Positions 33,333 to 41,638 of a DNA stretch of 64,000 nt are shown here, piece by piece. This DNA is from JAAUTY01 sp964397305 (lineage in GTDB: Bacteria > Cyanobacteriota > Cyanobacteriia > Cyanobacteriales > Spirulinaceae). A model generated the notes under the pieces. It was not told where the DNA came from and made no database searches. It saw only the letters and a list, made by a program, of their open reading frames with translations. The stretch's first letter is position 1. Every line of letters starts with the position of its first letter. Position numbers and translations under genes: made by a program. The stretch is from the NCBI GenBank assembly GCA_964397305.1, contig CAYNIP010000007.1:84610-148609 (forward strand), in the 5' to 3' direction.

Positions 33333-34703
33333 CTACTCAAAGCGCACATAATGATCGAGATCCGTGATCGGCGGTTCTGGAAATTGGTGGAGCACCTGCC
33401 AAAGGATGGTGTAGCTGCCATCGGGGTGCTGGGCGACCGGCTGGAGGGCGAGCAGGAGATCGCTGCTAAACCAGTCCAGCATGGCACTGGCATAGCGGCG
33501 GCGCTCTCGGGGGATCGGCTCCCGGTTCAGCACCACGGTCGGGAGTTGGTACTGCACCAAGCGCAAGAGATAGGTGTGATTGACCGTGAGGGGGAGGCGG
33601 CCGGGAAACGGCGGGGCAGCGGGGAAGCGGGTTCCGACCCCCAGCTTGTCGAAGAAGAAGGCCCGTTGATGGGCCTGGATCGCGGCCAAGCGGGGCGGGG
33701 GCTGGTAGTCCCAGAAGAAGGCATAGCGGCGGCGATCGGGGCGGAGCGATCGCCGCTCCAGCCCCTGGGGGCCCAGATCCGCGAGAAATCCGTAGCGGAG
33801 GGGGTTCGGGGCGATCGCCAGCTCCTGGTCCGCCAACACGAGAGCCAGCAACGGCGCATAGCCCGGTTGGCGGCTGGGCAAGGTCGCCAAGTCAGCGCTC
33901 TGAGTAACTGGCCGCAGGCGCAGGATTCCCGTCGCGCCTCGGGCGAGAAAGGCGGCATAGTCGGGTGCAGGGTCCACCGGCTCTGGGTCTGCCTCGGGAG
34001 CCAGGGGCGCAGTCGCCGTGGGCAGCAGGGTTCGCAGGGCCGCCAGCTCTTGGCGGATCGCCGCCAGCAGGGCGAGGGGCTGGGTCGGAATGCCCTCGGC
34101 ATCACCCGATTCTCGCTCGGTCTCGAAGGCCCGCTTAGCCGGTTGGCTAATCACGCGGGGGCGGGCGGGGGGAGAAGCGGGGAGGGGAATCTGGGGGGCG
34201 ATCGCCGGGGGGGGCGGATTGAGGAGATCCTGGGGCGAGAGGCGAGGACTGCTCGGAGCCAGAGGGAAGGGACTGGGGCTCGGGGCTTGGCTGAGGGAGG
34301 CCGCCAGGGCGCGCCAGCGGCGCTCGGTTTGGTAGAGTCCACAATAGACTCGCTGTTGCTCCCGCGTCAGGCCTGTGACCGGCGGGCTCAGACCTGGCAA
34401 GCAGAGGCGGTCGGGCTCGCGGTATTGATTGCGGAGGAAGCGCTCAAGGTCTGCGAGGCGATCGCCCAGCTCGCGCCGCAGGGCCTCCCGGGGGGCGGGA
34501 TCAGGGTTGGCCCAAACGGCCTGGACGCGCTCGACCAAGGTGGCTTGGACTTCCAGGATTGGTAGAACCTGAGACCAAAAATTATCAAACTGGTAGGCTG
34601 GACCGCTGGCCTCAGCCTCGAAGTCGGCCCCTTGGGCCCAGCCCTGACCACCACTGCTGAGGAGGAAGGCGGCGACCCCAAAACTCACGGACTGCCTGAA
34701 CAC
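33333..34703 (-). CDS. Exported protein of unknown function, proline-rich
   Basis: The 456-aa protein has a likely signal peptide (MFRQSVSFGVAAFLLSSGGQGWAQG). A helical N-terminal part follows (residues 30-150) with two Cys (RLCLPGL, VYCGLYQ), then a proline/serine-rich linker at about 150-200. The C-terminal part has several Arg/Tyr-rich strands (DRRRYAFFWDYQPPP, RERRRYASAMLDWFSSD). I recognise no domain. Composition and HIP1 frequency are like the chromosome, so it lies outside the R-M island. The opposite strand is open over most of this gene but its translation is Gly/Arg-rich and implausible. Confidence 0.7.
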   Translation of the reverse strand: MFRQSVSFGVAAFLLSSGGQGWAQGADFEAEASGPAYQFDNFWSQVLPILEVQATLVERVQAVWANPDPAPREALRRELGDRLADLERFLRNQYREPDRLCLPGLSPPVTGLTREQQRVYCGLYQTERRWRALAASLSQAPSPSPFPLAPSSPRLSPQDLLNPPPPAIAPQIPLPASPPARPRVISQPAKRAFETERESGDAEGIPTQPLALLAAIRQELAALRTLLPTATAPLAPEADPEPVDPAPDYAAFLARGATGILRLRPVTQSADLATLPSRQPGYAPLLALVLADQELAIAPNPLRYGFLADLGPQGLERRSLRPDRRRYAFFWDYQPPPRLAAIQAHQRAFFFDKLGVGTRFPAAPPFPGRLPLTVNHTYLLRLVQYQLPTVVLNREPIPRERRRYASAMLDWFSSDLLLALQPVAQHPDGSYTILWQVLHQFPEPPITDLDHYVRFE

Positions 34704-34816
34704 GGTGTTCTCCCCTGCGGCTGCTCTCCCCCATCATACCCTCCCGCTCTGCCCCTGTAAGCGGGGGATGTCGGCCGCCGGTTGTACACTGGCCCCGTCC
34801 CCCCGGAGCAAGCGGT

Positions 34817-35653
34817 ATGGTGCAGTCGATCAAAGTAGTAACCATCAATATTCTGTTTGACCTGCGCGACTGGCCGCGACGACGCGACCTGCTGGTGCAG
34901 GGGCTCGCGGCTGAGCAGGCCGATCTGATTGGGATTCAAGAAGTCAAGCTCCCAGAGAATAACGCCGCTTGGTTGGCGGAGCAACTGGGCTTTCCCTATG
35001 TCCAACTCGTTCCCTACGGCCCCAATGATGTGCCGAGCCTCCCGAACTATGGCAGTGCGATCTTGAGCCGCCACCCCTTTCAGCAAGAAGCCATCCTCGA
35101 TTTGCAAAGCCAGGGCCGCTTTGCCCAGCGCGTGCAGGTGGAGATTGCTGGACAACCCCTGATTTTTTGCAATGGCCACTACTTTTGGTATCCCGGCCCA
35201 GCCCCCGGCCGCCAGGCCCAGATCGCGCGTCTCCTAGCCTGGCTGGCGGAGCTGCCCCCGGAGTTGCCCCAGGTTGTGGTCGGCGACTTCAACGGCGAGC
35301 CCCAGACTCCCGCGATCGCCCAGATGCGCCAGGCCTTCACCTCCGCCTACGCCGCCCACCACGGCTGTGAGCCGGACTACACCTGCCCAACTCCCCTCGC
35401 GCGGCGCAACTGGCGCAAGGTAGTGCGGCAAGTATGGCTGGATCTGTTCTATAACCGCACCCTGCGCTCCTGGCGGGGCACGCTGGACTACATCTTTGTC
35501 AGTCCCACCCTCAGCGTCCGCGACTGTCGCCTGATCCTCAACCAACCCGCTCCGGGCAGCCGCCGGCTGTACCCTTCCGATCACTTCGGACTCGCGGCCG
35601 AACTGGTCTGGTCCGGGGGCGATCGCCCAGGGGACAGCCGCCAAATTTCGTAA
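34817..35653 (+). CDS. Endonuclease/exonuclease/phosphatase (EEP) superfamily protein
   Basis: The 278-aa hydrolase has the EEP fold. It shows VVTINILFDLRDW (metal-site Asn), LIGIQEVKLPEN (catalytic Glu), YGSAILSRHPF, HYFWYPGPAPGRQAQIARL, VVVGDFNGEPQTP (GDFN active-site block), LDYIFVSP and the closing SDHFGLAAEL (SDH). Substrates in this superfamily range from DNA to phosphoinositides, and nothing here narrows it. ATG 34817 follows a purine-rich GGAGCAAGCGGT. Its TAA stop (35651-35653) overlaps the NtcA site of the next operon. Confidence 0.85.
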   Translation: MVQSIKVVTINILFDLRDWPRRRDLLVQGLAAEQADLIGIQEVKLPENNAAWLAEQLGFPYVQLVPYGPNDVPSLPNYGSAILSRHPFQQEAILDLQSQGRFAQRVQVEIAGQPLIFCNGHYFWYPGPAPGRQAQIARLLAWLAELPPELPQVVVGDFNGEPQTPAIAQMRQAFTSAYAAHHGCEPDYTCPTPLARRNWRKVVRQVWLDLFYNRTLRSWRGTLDYIFVSPTLSVRDCRLILNQPAPGSRRLYPSDHFGLAAELVWSGGDRPGDSRQIS

Positions 35654-35691
35654 CCTAGATTACAAACCCCAGAGAATCCTAGCCCTAAGAT
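35650..35691 (+). promoter_or_regulatory. NtcA-activated promoter of the urt cluster
   Basis: A perfect NtcA box, GTA-ACCTAGAT-TAC (35650-35663), is followed after 22 bp by TAAGAT (35686-35691), which fits the TAN3T -10 element. This is the standard layout of a class II NtcA-activated promoter, with the box centred near -41.5. The predicted transcript start is near 35698, and urtA starts at 35792. The leader contains a GTAGCGTGCCGTAGGCG palindromic-repeat fragment. Confidence 0.9.
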
Positions 35692-35791
35692 ACAGTGCCG
35701 GACTGCGTAAGCCGCCCAGGCTGCGCGTTTGGGTAGCGTGCCGTAGGCGTCCACGCGATCCGGGTAGTTGATGCGAGGTTAGTAGCACGAT

Positions 35792-37111
35792 ATGGTACAG
35801 CGACTTGGACGACGCAAGTTTTTGCTTTATGGCTCTGCGGCCCTGGGCACAAGCATTCTGCTCAAGGCCTGCGGTCCCGCCCCTGAGGGCACAGCGGAAT
35901 CTGGCGACACCGCAGCCGAAGCTGACAGCAGCGATACCAGTAGCAGTGGCGACACGATTAAAGTCGGCATTCTCCACTCCCTCAGCGGCACGATGGCGAT
36001 CAGCGAAACCACCGTCGTCGATGCCGAGAAGCTGGCAATTAAGGAAATTAACGAAGCAGGGGGCGTCCTCGGCAAGCAGATCGAAGCCGTGATCGAAGAT
36101 GGCGCCTCGGATTGGCCCACCTTCGCTGAAAAGGCGGCTAAACTGATCGACCAAGATGAAGTTGTCACCGTCTTCGGTTGCTGGACTTCGGCGAGCCGCA
36201 AAGCGGTGCTGGATGTGTTTGAGTCCAAAGACCATATGCTCTGGTATCCCGTCCAGTACGAAGGCCAGGAATGCTCGAAGAATGTTTTCTACACGGGCGC
36301 GGCTCCCAACCAACAGATCGAGCCAGCGGTGAAGTGGCTGCTGGAGAACAAGGGCACGCAATTCTTCCTAGTAGGCTCCGATTACGTGTTCCCCCGCACT
36401 GCCAACACGATTATCAAGGAAATGTTGGCGGCGGAAGGAGGCGAAACTGTTGGGGAAGATTATCTCCCTCTGGGCAACACTGAAGTGACGCCGATCATCA
36501 CCAAGATTCAGCAGGCTTTGCCCGATGGTGGAGTCATCTTCAACACCCTGAATGGTGATAGTAACGTCGCTTTCTTCAAGCAGATGCAAGGGGCTGGCTT
36601 GAACCCTGACAAGTACCCCGTGATGTCGGTCAGCGTTGCGGAAGAAGAAGTGCGCCAGATTGGCCCAGAATTCCTCGTCGGTCACTACGCTGCCTGGAAC
36701 TACTTCCAAACCGTTGAGACACCGGAAAATGATGCCTTTGTCCAGGCCTTCAAAGCCGAGTATGGCGATAACCGCGTGACCAACGACCCCATGGAGGCAG
36801 CCTACATCATGGTCTACCTCTGGAAGCAAGCGGTTGAAGAAGCGGATACGGCGGATGACCTCGAAGCCGTGCGCTTAGCCGCTGTGGGTCAGACCCTGGA
36901 TGCCCCTGAAGGTCCGGTGGAAATGTTTGCGAACCACCACATCTCCAAGACGGTACGTGTGGGTGAGATCCGGGATGACGGCCTGTTTGAGATTGTCTGG
37001 TCTACGGATGGTCCGGTGGAACCCCAGCCCTGGAACCAATATGTCCCGGAAACCAAAGGCTTTGCCTGCGACTGGACCGATCCGGCCAAGGGCGGCAAGT
37101 ATAAGATCTAG
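35792..37111 (+). CDS. urtA: Urea ABC transporter substrate-binding protein UrtA
   Basis: UrtA captures urea for high-affinity import under nitrogen limitation. The 439-aa precursor begins LGRRKFLLYGSAALGTSILLKACG, a twin-arginine-type lipoprotein signal with the lipobox Cys near residue 27. The mature part matches the HAAT/Leu-binding family branch for short-chain amides and urea (KVGILHSLSGTMAISETTVVDAEKLAIKEINEAGG, VFGCWTSASRKAVLDVFE, LWYPVQYEGQECSKNVFYTGAAPNQQIEPAV). The NtcA promoter upstream and urtBCD downstream fix the identity. A 444-bp gap with a MITE-like repeat separates it from urtB. Confidence 0.95.
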   Translation: MVQRLGRRKFLLYGSAALGTSILLKACGPAPEGTAESGDTAAEADSSDTSSSGDTIKVGILHSLSGTMAISETTVVDAEKLAIKEINEAGGVLGKQIEAVIEDGASDWPTFAEKAAKLIDQDEVVTVFGCWTSASRKAVLDVFESKDHMLWYPVQYEGQECSKNVFYTGAAPNQQIEPAVKWLLENKGTQFFLVGSDYVFPRTANTIIKEMLAAEGGETVGEDYLPLGNTEVTPIITKIQQALPDGGVIFNTLNGDSNVAFFKQMQGAGLNPDKYPVMSVSVAEEEVRQIGPEFLVGHYAAWNYFQTVETPENDAFVQAFKAEYGDNRVTNDPMEAAYIMVYLWKQAVEEADTADDLEAVRLAAVGQTLDAPEGPVEMFANHHISKTVRVGEIRDDGLFEIVWSTDGPVEPQPWNQYVPETKGFACDWTDPAKGGKYKI

Positions 37112-37555
37112 CCCCCTTGTTTTTCCCTGCCAGTCGGAGTAGAGCCCCTAGGGTGGAGGTGGGTTTTGAGCCCACCTCTGCTGTCCAGGGACGAACGGTA
37201 CAGCATTTTTCTTGCCAGTAGAGTACGTAGCCCTCACCCCAAACCCCTCGGATGCATCTCAATTAGGCAAGCTTACCCACTCTGCGAGAAGCCGCTGCGC
37301 GTCTACATCCCCCGGCCCCTTCTCCCCAGGAGGGCGAAGGGGAGTCTCCAAAGGGAGATGCACCCAAACCCCTCTCTCAGAGGGCGCGGGGCTTTAGCTG
37401 TATTGCACTAGGCTAAAAATCGCTGTACCTTACTGGAGGCTCTAGGTTCTCTGTGCCTCTGGGATTTGATTGCAGGGGTTTAAGGGCAGACTGCCAACCC
37501 CCCCCTCGCTTTGCAGGGACTAAGATACTTAACGTGAGTGAGGCTTTAACCCCCC
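37112..37555. other. urtA-urtB gap
   Basis: No gene is evident. It contains a MITE-like element (37249-37365). The gap is unusually long for an operon, and the abundance drop after a binding-protein gene could be set here. I see no clear intrinsic terminator or second promoter. Confidence 0.5.
37249..37365. repeat. MITE-like element, copy 1 (117 bp)
   Basis: Bounded by GGATGCATCTC and GAGATGCACCC, an inverted pair with one mismatch. The interior (GCGAGAAGCCGCTGCGCGTCT, CCCCTTCTCCCCAGGAGG) matches 53215-53330. There is no coding capacity. Confidence 0.85.
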
Positions 37556-38728
37556 GTGTTACTCCTCCAAGGTCTGTTTAACGGCCTCAGCATTGGCTCC
37601 GTGCTCTTGATTGCGGCTCTTGGCTTAGCGGTCGTTTTTGGCCTCATGGGCGTGATCAATCTCGCCCACGGGGAGTTGATGATGCTCGGAGCCTACAGCA
37701 CTTTTGTGGTGCAAAACGGCTTTCAGGTGCTTGGCCCTCCCTGGTCGAGCATCTACATTCTTGTTGCCCTGCCCGTTGCTTTTGTCGTCACCGCTTTGGT
37801 CGGCTTGGCCCTCGAGCGCGGTGTGATTCGCTTCCTCTACGGGCGGCCCTTGGAAACGTTGCTGGCTACCTGGGGGGTGAGCTTGATCCTGCGGCAGTTT
37901 GTCCGCAGTGTGAACTGGCCCTTGGCGATTGGCTTGGCGACTCTCTGCCTCCTGTTCTTCGGCGGCTGGGTGCTCTTGGCGCGGTTGCTGCCCCTGGAAC
38001 GCTGGCGATCGCTCCGCTCGACGGCCCTGATCAGTAATGGGGTGCTCTCCCTGGGGATCGCGATCGCCCTCACGGCAACCCTCTGGCAAACCCAGCCCGC
38101 TGCCTGGGTACGGCCCTGGTTCGGCCCCCGCAATGTGGACGTGACGGCCCCGGCTTGGCTGCGGGGTGGCATTCCCGTGGGAACCTTCCAACTCCCCTAC
38201 GCTCGCATCTTCATCATCGTGCTCACTCTGCTCTGCCTGGCGGGAATGTTCCTTTTCCTGAATGGCTCGAACTGGGGTCTACGCATTCGCGCCGTGACCC
38301 AAAACCGCAATATGAGCGCCTGCTTGGGGATCAATACCGGCCAGGTGGATGCTCTCACCTTTGCCCTCGGTTCCGGCCTTGCTGGGGTTGCGGGCGTCGC
38401 GGTGGCCTTGCTCGGCTCGGTGGGGCCGAATGTCGGCCAGAACTACATTGTCGATACCTTCATGGTGGTCGTCGTCGGCGGCGTGGGGAACTTGCTGGGG
38501 AGCATCATTGCCGCCATGGCCATCGGCATTTTCACTTACATCATCGGCTCTGGGGCGATCGCCCTGTTGCTCAGTACGGCTAACGGGCCCGACGTACTCA
38601 TTGAGCTCTTCAACTTCTTCGCGACCACCAGCATGGCCAAGGTGATAGTCTTTGCCGCCATCATCACGTTCCTGCAAGTTCGACCAGCCGGCATTTTTCC
38701 GCCCAAGGGGCGCACGGCTGAGCTGTAG
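37556..38728 (+). CDS. urtB: Urea ABC transporter permease UrtB
   Basis: The 390-aa permease of the branched-chain-amide type (LivH-like) has about eight membrane segments. Diagnostic parts are LLLQGLFNGLSIGSVLLIAALGLAVVFGLMGVINLAHGELMMLGAYSTFVVQ, RAVTQNRNMSACLGINTGQVDALTFALGSGLAGVAGVAVALLGSVGPNVGQNYIVDTFMVVVVGGVGNLLGS and VRPAGIFPPKGR. The EAA-like RAVTQN loop contacts the ATPases. GTG 37556 gives the standard N-terminus. urtC starts 42 bp later. Confidence 0.95.
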   Translation: MLLLQGLFNGLSIGSVLLIAALGLAVVFGLMGVINLAHGELMMLGAYSTFVVQNGFQVLGPPWSSIYILVALPVAFVVTALVGLALERGVIRFLYGRPLETLLATWGVSLILRQFVRSVNWPLAIGLATLCLLFFGGWVLLARLLPLERWRSLRSTALISNGVLSLGIAIALTATLWQTQPAAWVRPWFGPRNVDVTAPAWLRGGIPVGTFQLPYARIFIIVLTLLCLAGMFLFLNGSNWGLRIRAVTQNRNMSACLGINTGQVDALTFALGSGLAGVAGVAVALLGSVGPNVGQNYIVDTFMVVVVGGVGNLLGSIIAAMAIGIFTYIIGSGAIALLLSTANGPDVLIELFNFFATTSMAKVIVFAAIITFLQVRPAGIFPPKGRTAEL

Positions 38729-38770
38729 TCCTGCCCCCCTCTATCCCCCCTAGCGCCCGCAAGACACCCT

Positions 38771-39937
38771 ATGAGTTCTGAGGTTCTTCATCGCCGCCAG
38801 CAGCAGCAACAGCGCGAGCAGTATCGGCGCTGGTTGCTCGAAGCGGGCTTAATCCTCGCGGCTGTGCTGGTGCTCATCCTGGTCATGCCTGCTGTCCTGC
38901 CCGCCTTCCGCCTCAAGCTCCTGGGCCGCTTTCTCTCCCTGGCGATTATCGCCCTAGGCCTTGACCTGATCTGGGGCTATACAGGGCTCTTGAGCTTGGG
39001 TCACGGCATCTTCTTTGCCTTGGGCGGCTATGGCATCGCCATGCACTTGAAGCTGAACGGGCCAGAAGCACCCCTGCCGGATTTTTTCACCCTCTACGGG
39101 GTCAATCAATTGCCCTGGTTTTGGGAGCCCTTCAAGTCGCTTTCCTTTACAGCCCTAGCGATCCCGATCATCCCGGCTATTGTTGCTGGCTTGCTCGGCT
39201 ACCTCGTGTTTCGCAATCGGATTCGTGGTGTCTACTTTTCGATCTTGACCCAAGCAGCCCTGATCGTCTTTTTCAACTTTTTCAACGGGCAACAAAAGCT
39301 GATCAATGGCACGAACGGCCTCAAAACTGACACAGACTTGATCTTTGGGCAAGTCGTCAGCTCTGGGCCAGCCCAGATCGCGTTTTTTCAGGTGACGGTG
39401 GCGATGCTGGTGCTCATCTACCTCCTCTGTCGGTGGTTGACGAGCGGCCGCTTTGGTCAACTTTTGGTGGCGATTCGAGACGATGAGAACCGGGTGCGTT
39501 TCACGGGCTACAATCCGACCTGGTTTAAGGTGTTTGTCTTCGCGATCTCGGGTGGCATTGCCGGGATTGCGGGGGCGCTGTTCACGGTGCAGAGTGGCAT
39601 TATCACCCCCAGCGCGATGGAGGTGGCCTTCTCGATTGAGATGGTGATCTGGGTGGCGGTGGGCGGCCGGGGCACGCTGGTGGGGGCGATTCTTGGGGCC
39701 CTGTTAGTCAATCAAGCCCGCACGATGCTGAGCGAACAGTTGCCGGAAGTTTGGCTCTTTTTCCAGGGCTTGCTCTTTTTGTTGGTAGTTACGGTGTTGC
39801 CGGATGGGATTCTTGGCGGCCTGCGGCGGCTGGTGGCTGGACTGCGATCGCGCCTCGCCCCAGAACCGTTAATCACTTATCCGGCGGTGGCAAAAGATCC
39901 GGAGATTCAGCAGGAACGTGAAGAGATTGATTCTTAA
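38771..39937 (+). CDS. urtC: Urea ABC transporter permease UrtC
   Basis: This LivM-type permease of 388 aa pairs with UrtB in the plasma membrane. It has a charged Gln/Arg-rich start (HRRQQQQQREQYRRW) and about nine hydrophobic segments. Family motifs are LDLIWGYTGLLSLGHGIFFALGGYGIAMHLKL, RFGQLLVAIRDDENRVRFTGYNPTWFKVFVFAISGGIAGIAGALFTVQSG and WVAVGGRGTLVGAILGALLVNQARTMLSEQLPEVWLFFQG. The urtD gene follows with a 33-bp gap to its preferred start. Confidence 0.95.
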   Translation: MSSEVLHRRQQQQQREQYRRWLLEAGLILAAVLVLILVMPAVLPAFRLKLLGRFLSLAIIALGLDLIWGYTGLLSLGHGIFFALGGYGIAMHLKLNGPEAPLPDFFTLYGVNQLPWFWEPFKSLSFTALAIPIIPAIVAGLLGYLVFRNRIRGVYFSILTQAALIVFFNFFNGQQKLINGTNGLKTDTDLIFGQVVSSGPAQIAFFQVTVAMLVLIYLLCRWLTSGRFGQLLVAIRDDENRVRFTGYNPTWFKVFVFAISGGIAGIAGALFTVQSGIITPSAMEVAFSIEMVIWVAVGGRGTLVGAILGALLVNQARTMLSEQLPEVWLFFQGLLFLLVVTVLPDGILGGLRRLVAGLRSRLAPEPLITYPAVAKDPEIQQEREEIDS

Positions 39938-39970
39938 CTATTGACGGCCAACAAGCAGTTGACAAAGCTC

Positions 39971-40723
39971 ATGGATAACCTGATTTTAGACATCCGCGAT
40001 CTGACGGTGAGCTTCGATGGCTTCAAAGCTCTCAATCACCTCACCTTCAGCATGACAGCGGGGGAGTTGCGGGTGATCATCGGCCCCAATGGGGCCGGGA
40101 AAACGACCTTTCTCGATGTGATCACGGGTAAGGTGCAACCGCAAACCGGTAATGTCTACTTCCAGGGTCGCGATCTGCGACGACGCTCGGAACACGCGAT
40201 CGCCCGTCTCGGTCTGGGCCGCAAGTTCCAAACCCCCCGCGTTTACCTCAACCTGACCGTGTGCCAAAATCTCGATCTGGCCTGTAATCCGCAGAAAAAT
40301 GTCCTCAGCACGCTCTTCGGGCGGCCGTCGCGGGCCGATCAACGCCATGTGGTCGGCCTGCTCGAAACCATCGGTCTGGAGGCCAAGGCGGACCTGAAAG
40401 CGAACTTGCTATCTCACGGAGAAAAGCAGCGCCTGGAAATTGGGATGTTGGTGGCTCAATCCCCAGACTTACTGCTCGTCGATGAGCCGGTTGCCGGCCT
40501 CACCGATGAAGAGACGGAAAATGTCGGCAATCTACTGCTCGCTTTAGCGGAAAGTCATTCAATTATTGTGATCGAACACGATATGGAGTTTGTGCGCCAA
40601 ATTGCGCGCCGCGTCACGGTGCTCCACCAGGGTTCAGTGCTCTGTGAGGGGTCGATGGATGAAGTCCAGAATGATCCCCGCGTGATCGAGGTTTACTTGG
40701 GGCAGGAGCAGGAGGCCGCCTGA
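39971..40723 (+). CDS. urtD: Urea ABC transporter ATP-binding protein UrtD
   Basis: The LivG-type ATPase (250 aa from ATG 39971) has Walker A GPNGAGKTTFLD, Q-loop region LGRKFQTPRVY, and the UrtD-specific signature LLSHGEKQRLEIGMLVAQ. It also has Walker B LLLVDEPVAGLTDEETE and the H-loop VIEHDMEFVRQIARRV. MDNLILDIRDLTVSFDGF is the usual start. A TTG at 39941 would add ten residues. The second ATPase, UrtE, normally follows in cyanobacterial urt clusters but is absent, because the next gene is on the opposite strand. Confidence 0.94.
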   Translation: MDNLILDIRDLTVSFDGFKALNHLTFSMTAGELRVIIGPNGAGKTTFLDVITGKVQPQTGNVYFQGRDLRRRSEHAIARLGLGRKFQTPRVYLNLTVCQNLDLACNPQKNVLSTLFGRPSRADQRHVVGLLETIGLEAKADLKANLLSHGEKQRLEIGMLVAQSPDLLLVDEPVAGLTDEETENVGNLLLALAESHSIIVIEHDMEFVRQIARRVTVLHQGSVLCEGSMDEVQNDPRVIEVYLGQEQEAA

Positions 40724-40743
40724 CGGGCCCCCAGCGGTGTGGG

Positions 40744-41619
40744 CTAGGGCTCAAGCTGCACCGCCGTTAACCGCGAGCGAAACTCCGGCACTCCCGCCAG
40801 GCCGAGGTTGAGGTGGAACACCTGGCCGGCTCCCTCTCCTTCCACAGCCCGGTTGTCGCCGCCAGCGGTGGTGATGAAGATGTCCGTGTAATCGGGGCCG
40901 CCGAAGGTGACAGAGGAAACCTTGCGCGCTGGCAAGGGAATGCGGAGAACCTCCTCGCCAGTCGGAGCATAGCGGAACAGATGCCCCCCATCCCAGCGAG
41001 CTGACCAGAGGTAGCCCTCCGCGTCCACCGTTAGGCCATCGGGAACCCCCGCGACGGGGGGCGTGGTGATGAGCACTTGTTGCTGACGGAGGGTGCCACT
41101 GGCTTCATCGTAGTCAAAGCGGTAGATCTCGCGGCGAGGAGAGTCGGTGTGGTAGAGGCAGCGGCGATCGCCCCGAAATCCCAAACCATTAGACACCTGG
41201 AGGCCCTCCAGCACAACCGTGTAGGAGCCGTCGGGATCAAAGCGATAGAGCCGGCCGAGGCGCTCCGGTGTCGGCATCGTGCCCGCGAAGACCCGACCCT
41301 GGGGATCGGCGATCGCATCGTTAAAGCGAGAATCTCGCTCCGCCGGCAGCTCCGGCAGCAGCACGGTTTCCACCCCAGCCTGCCAGCGGGCGATCGCCCC
41401 CCGAGCCTTGAACAACAGCAGCGAGCCATCAGCCTGCAACGTCAGGCCCCCCACGGGCTCGCCGCTGTAGATTTGCTCGCTAGCCCCCGTAGCCCAGTCG
41501 TAGTAGAACAGCCGCCCCGTCGGGATATCCGTCCAGTAGAGACGCTGCTCCTCCGGATGCCAGAGGGGAGCTTCCGCATTGTGGCAGTGAAAATCTGCCA
41601 GGGGTCGGGGGTGCTGCAT
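40744..41619 (-). CDS. SMP-30/gluconolactonase/LRE family protein
   Basis: The 291-aa six-bladed beta-propeller lactonase opens with DFHCHNAEAPLWHPEEQRLYWTDIPTGRLFYYD, where the Glu is a metal ligand. FNDAIADPQGRVFAGTM supplies the Asn/Asp ligands, VSNGLGFRGDRRCLYHTDSPRREIYRFDYD follows, and GVPDGLTVDAEGYLWSARWDGG contributes the catalytic Asp. Members hydrolyse sugar lactones with a divalent metal. The substrate here is unknown. It is convergent with urtD (20 bp) and lies 19 bp after the TolC gene on the same strand. Confidence 0.88.
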   Translation of the reverse strand: MQHPRPLADFHCHNAEAPLWHPEEQRLYWTDIPTGRLFYYDWATGASEQIYSGEPVGGLTLQADGSLLLFKARGAIARWQAGVETVLLPELPAERDSRFNDAIADPQGRVFAGTMPTPERLGRLYRFDPDGSYTVVLEGLQVSNGLGFRGDRRCLYHTDSPRREIYRFDYDEASGTLRQQQVLITTPPVAGVPDGLTVDAEGYLWSARWDGGHLFRYAPTGEEVLRIPLPARKVSSVTFGGPDYTDIFITTAGGDNRAVEGEGAGQVFHLNLGLAGVPEFRSRLTAVQLEP

Positions 41620-41638
41620 GATTTACCAGTAACTCGTT

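Noticed and set aside
33312..34565. 417-codon open frame on the plus strand
   Set aside because: It is antisense to the exported protein at 33333-34703. Its translation is Gly/Arg/Gln-rich with no domain, and the opposite strand has a signal peptide and normal composition.
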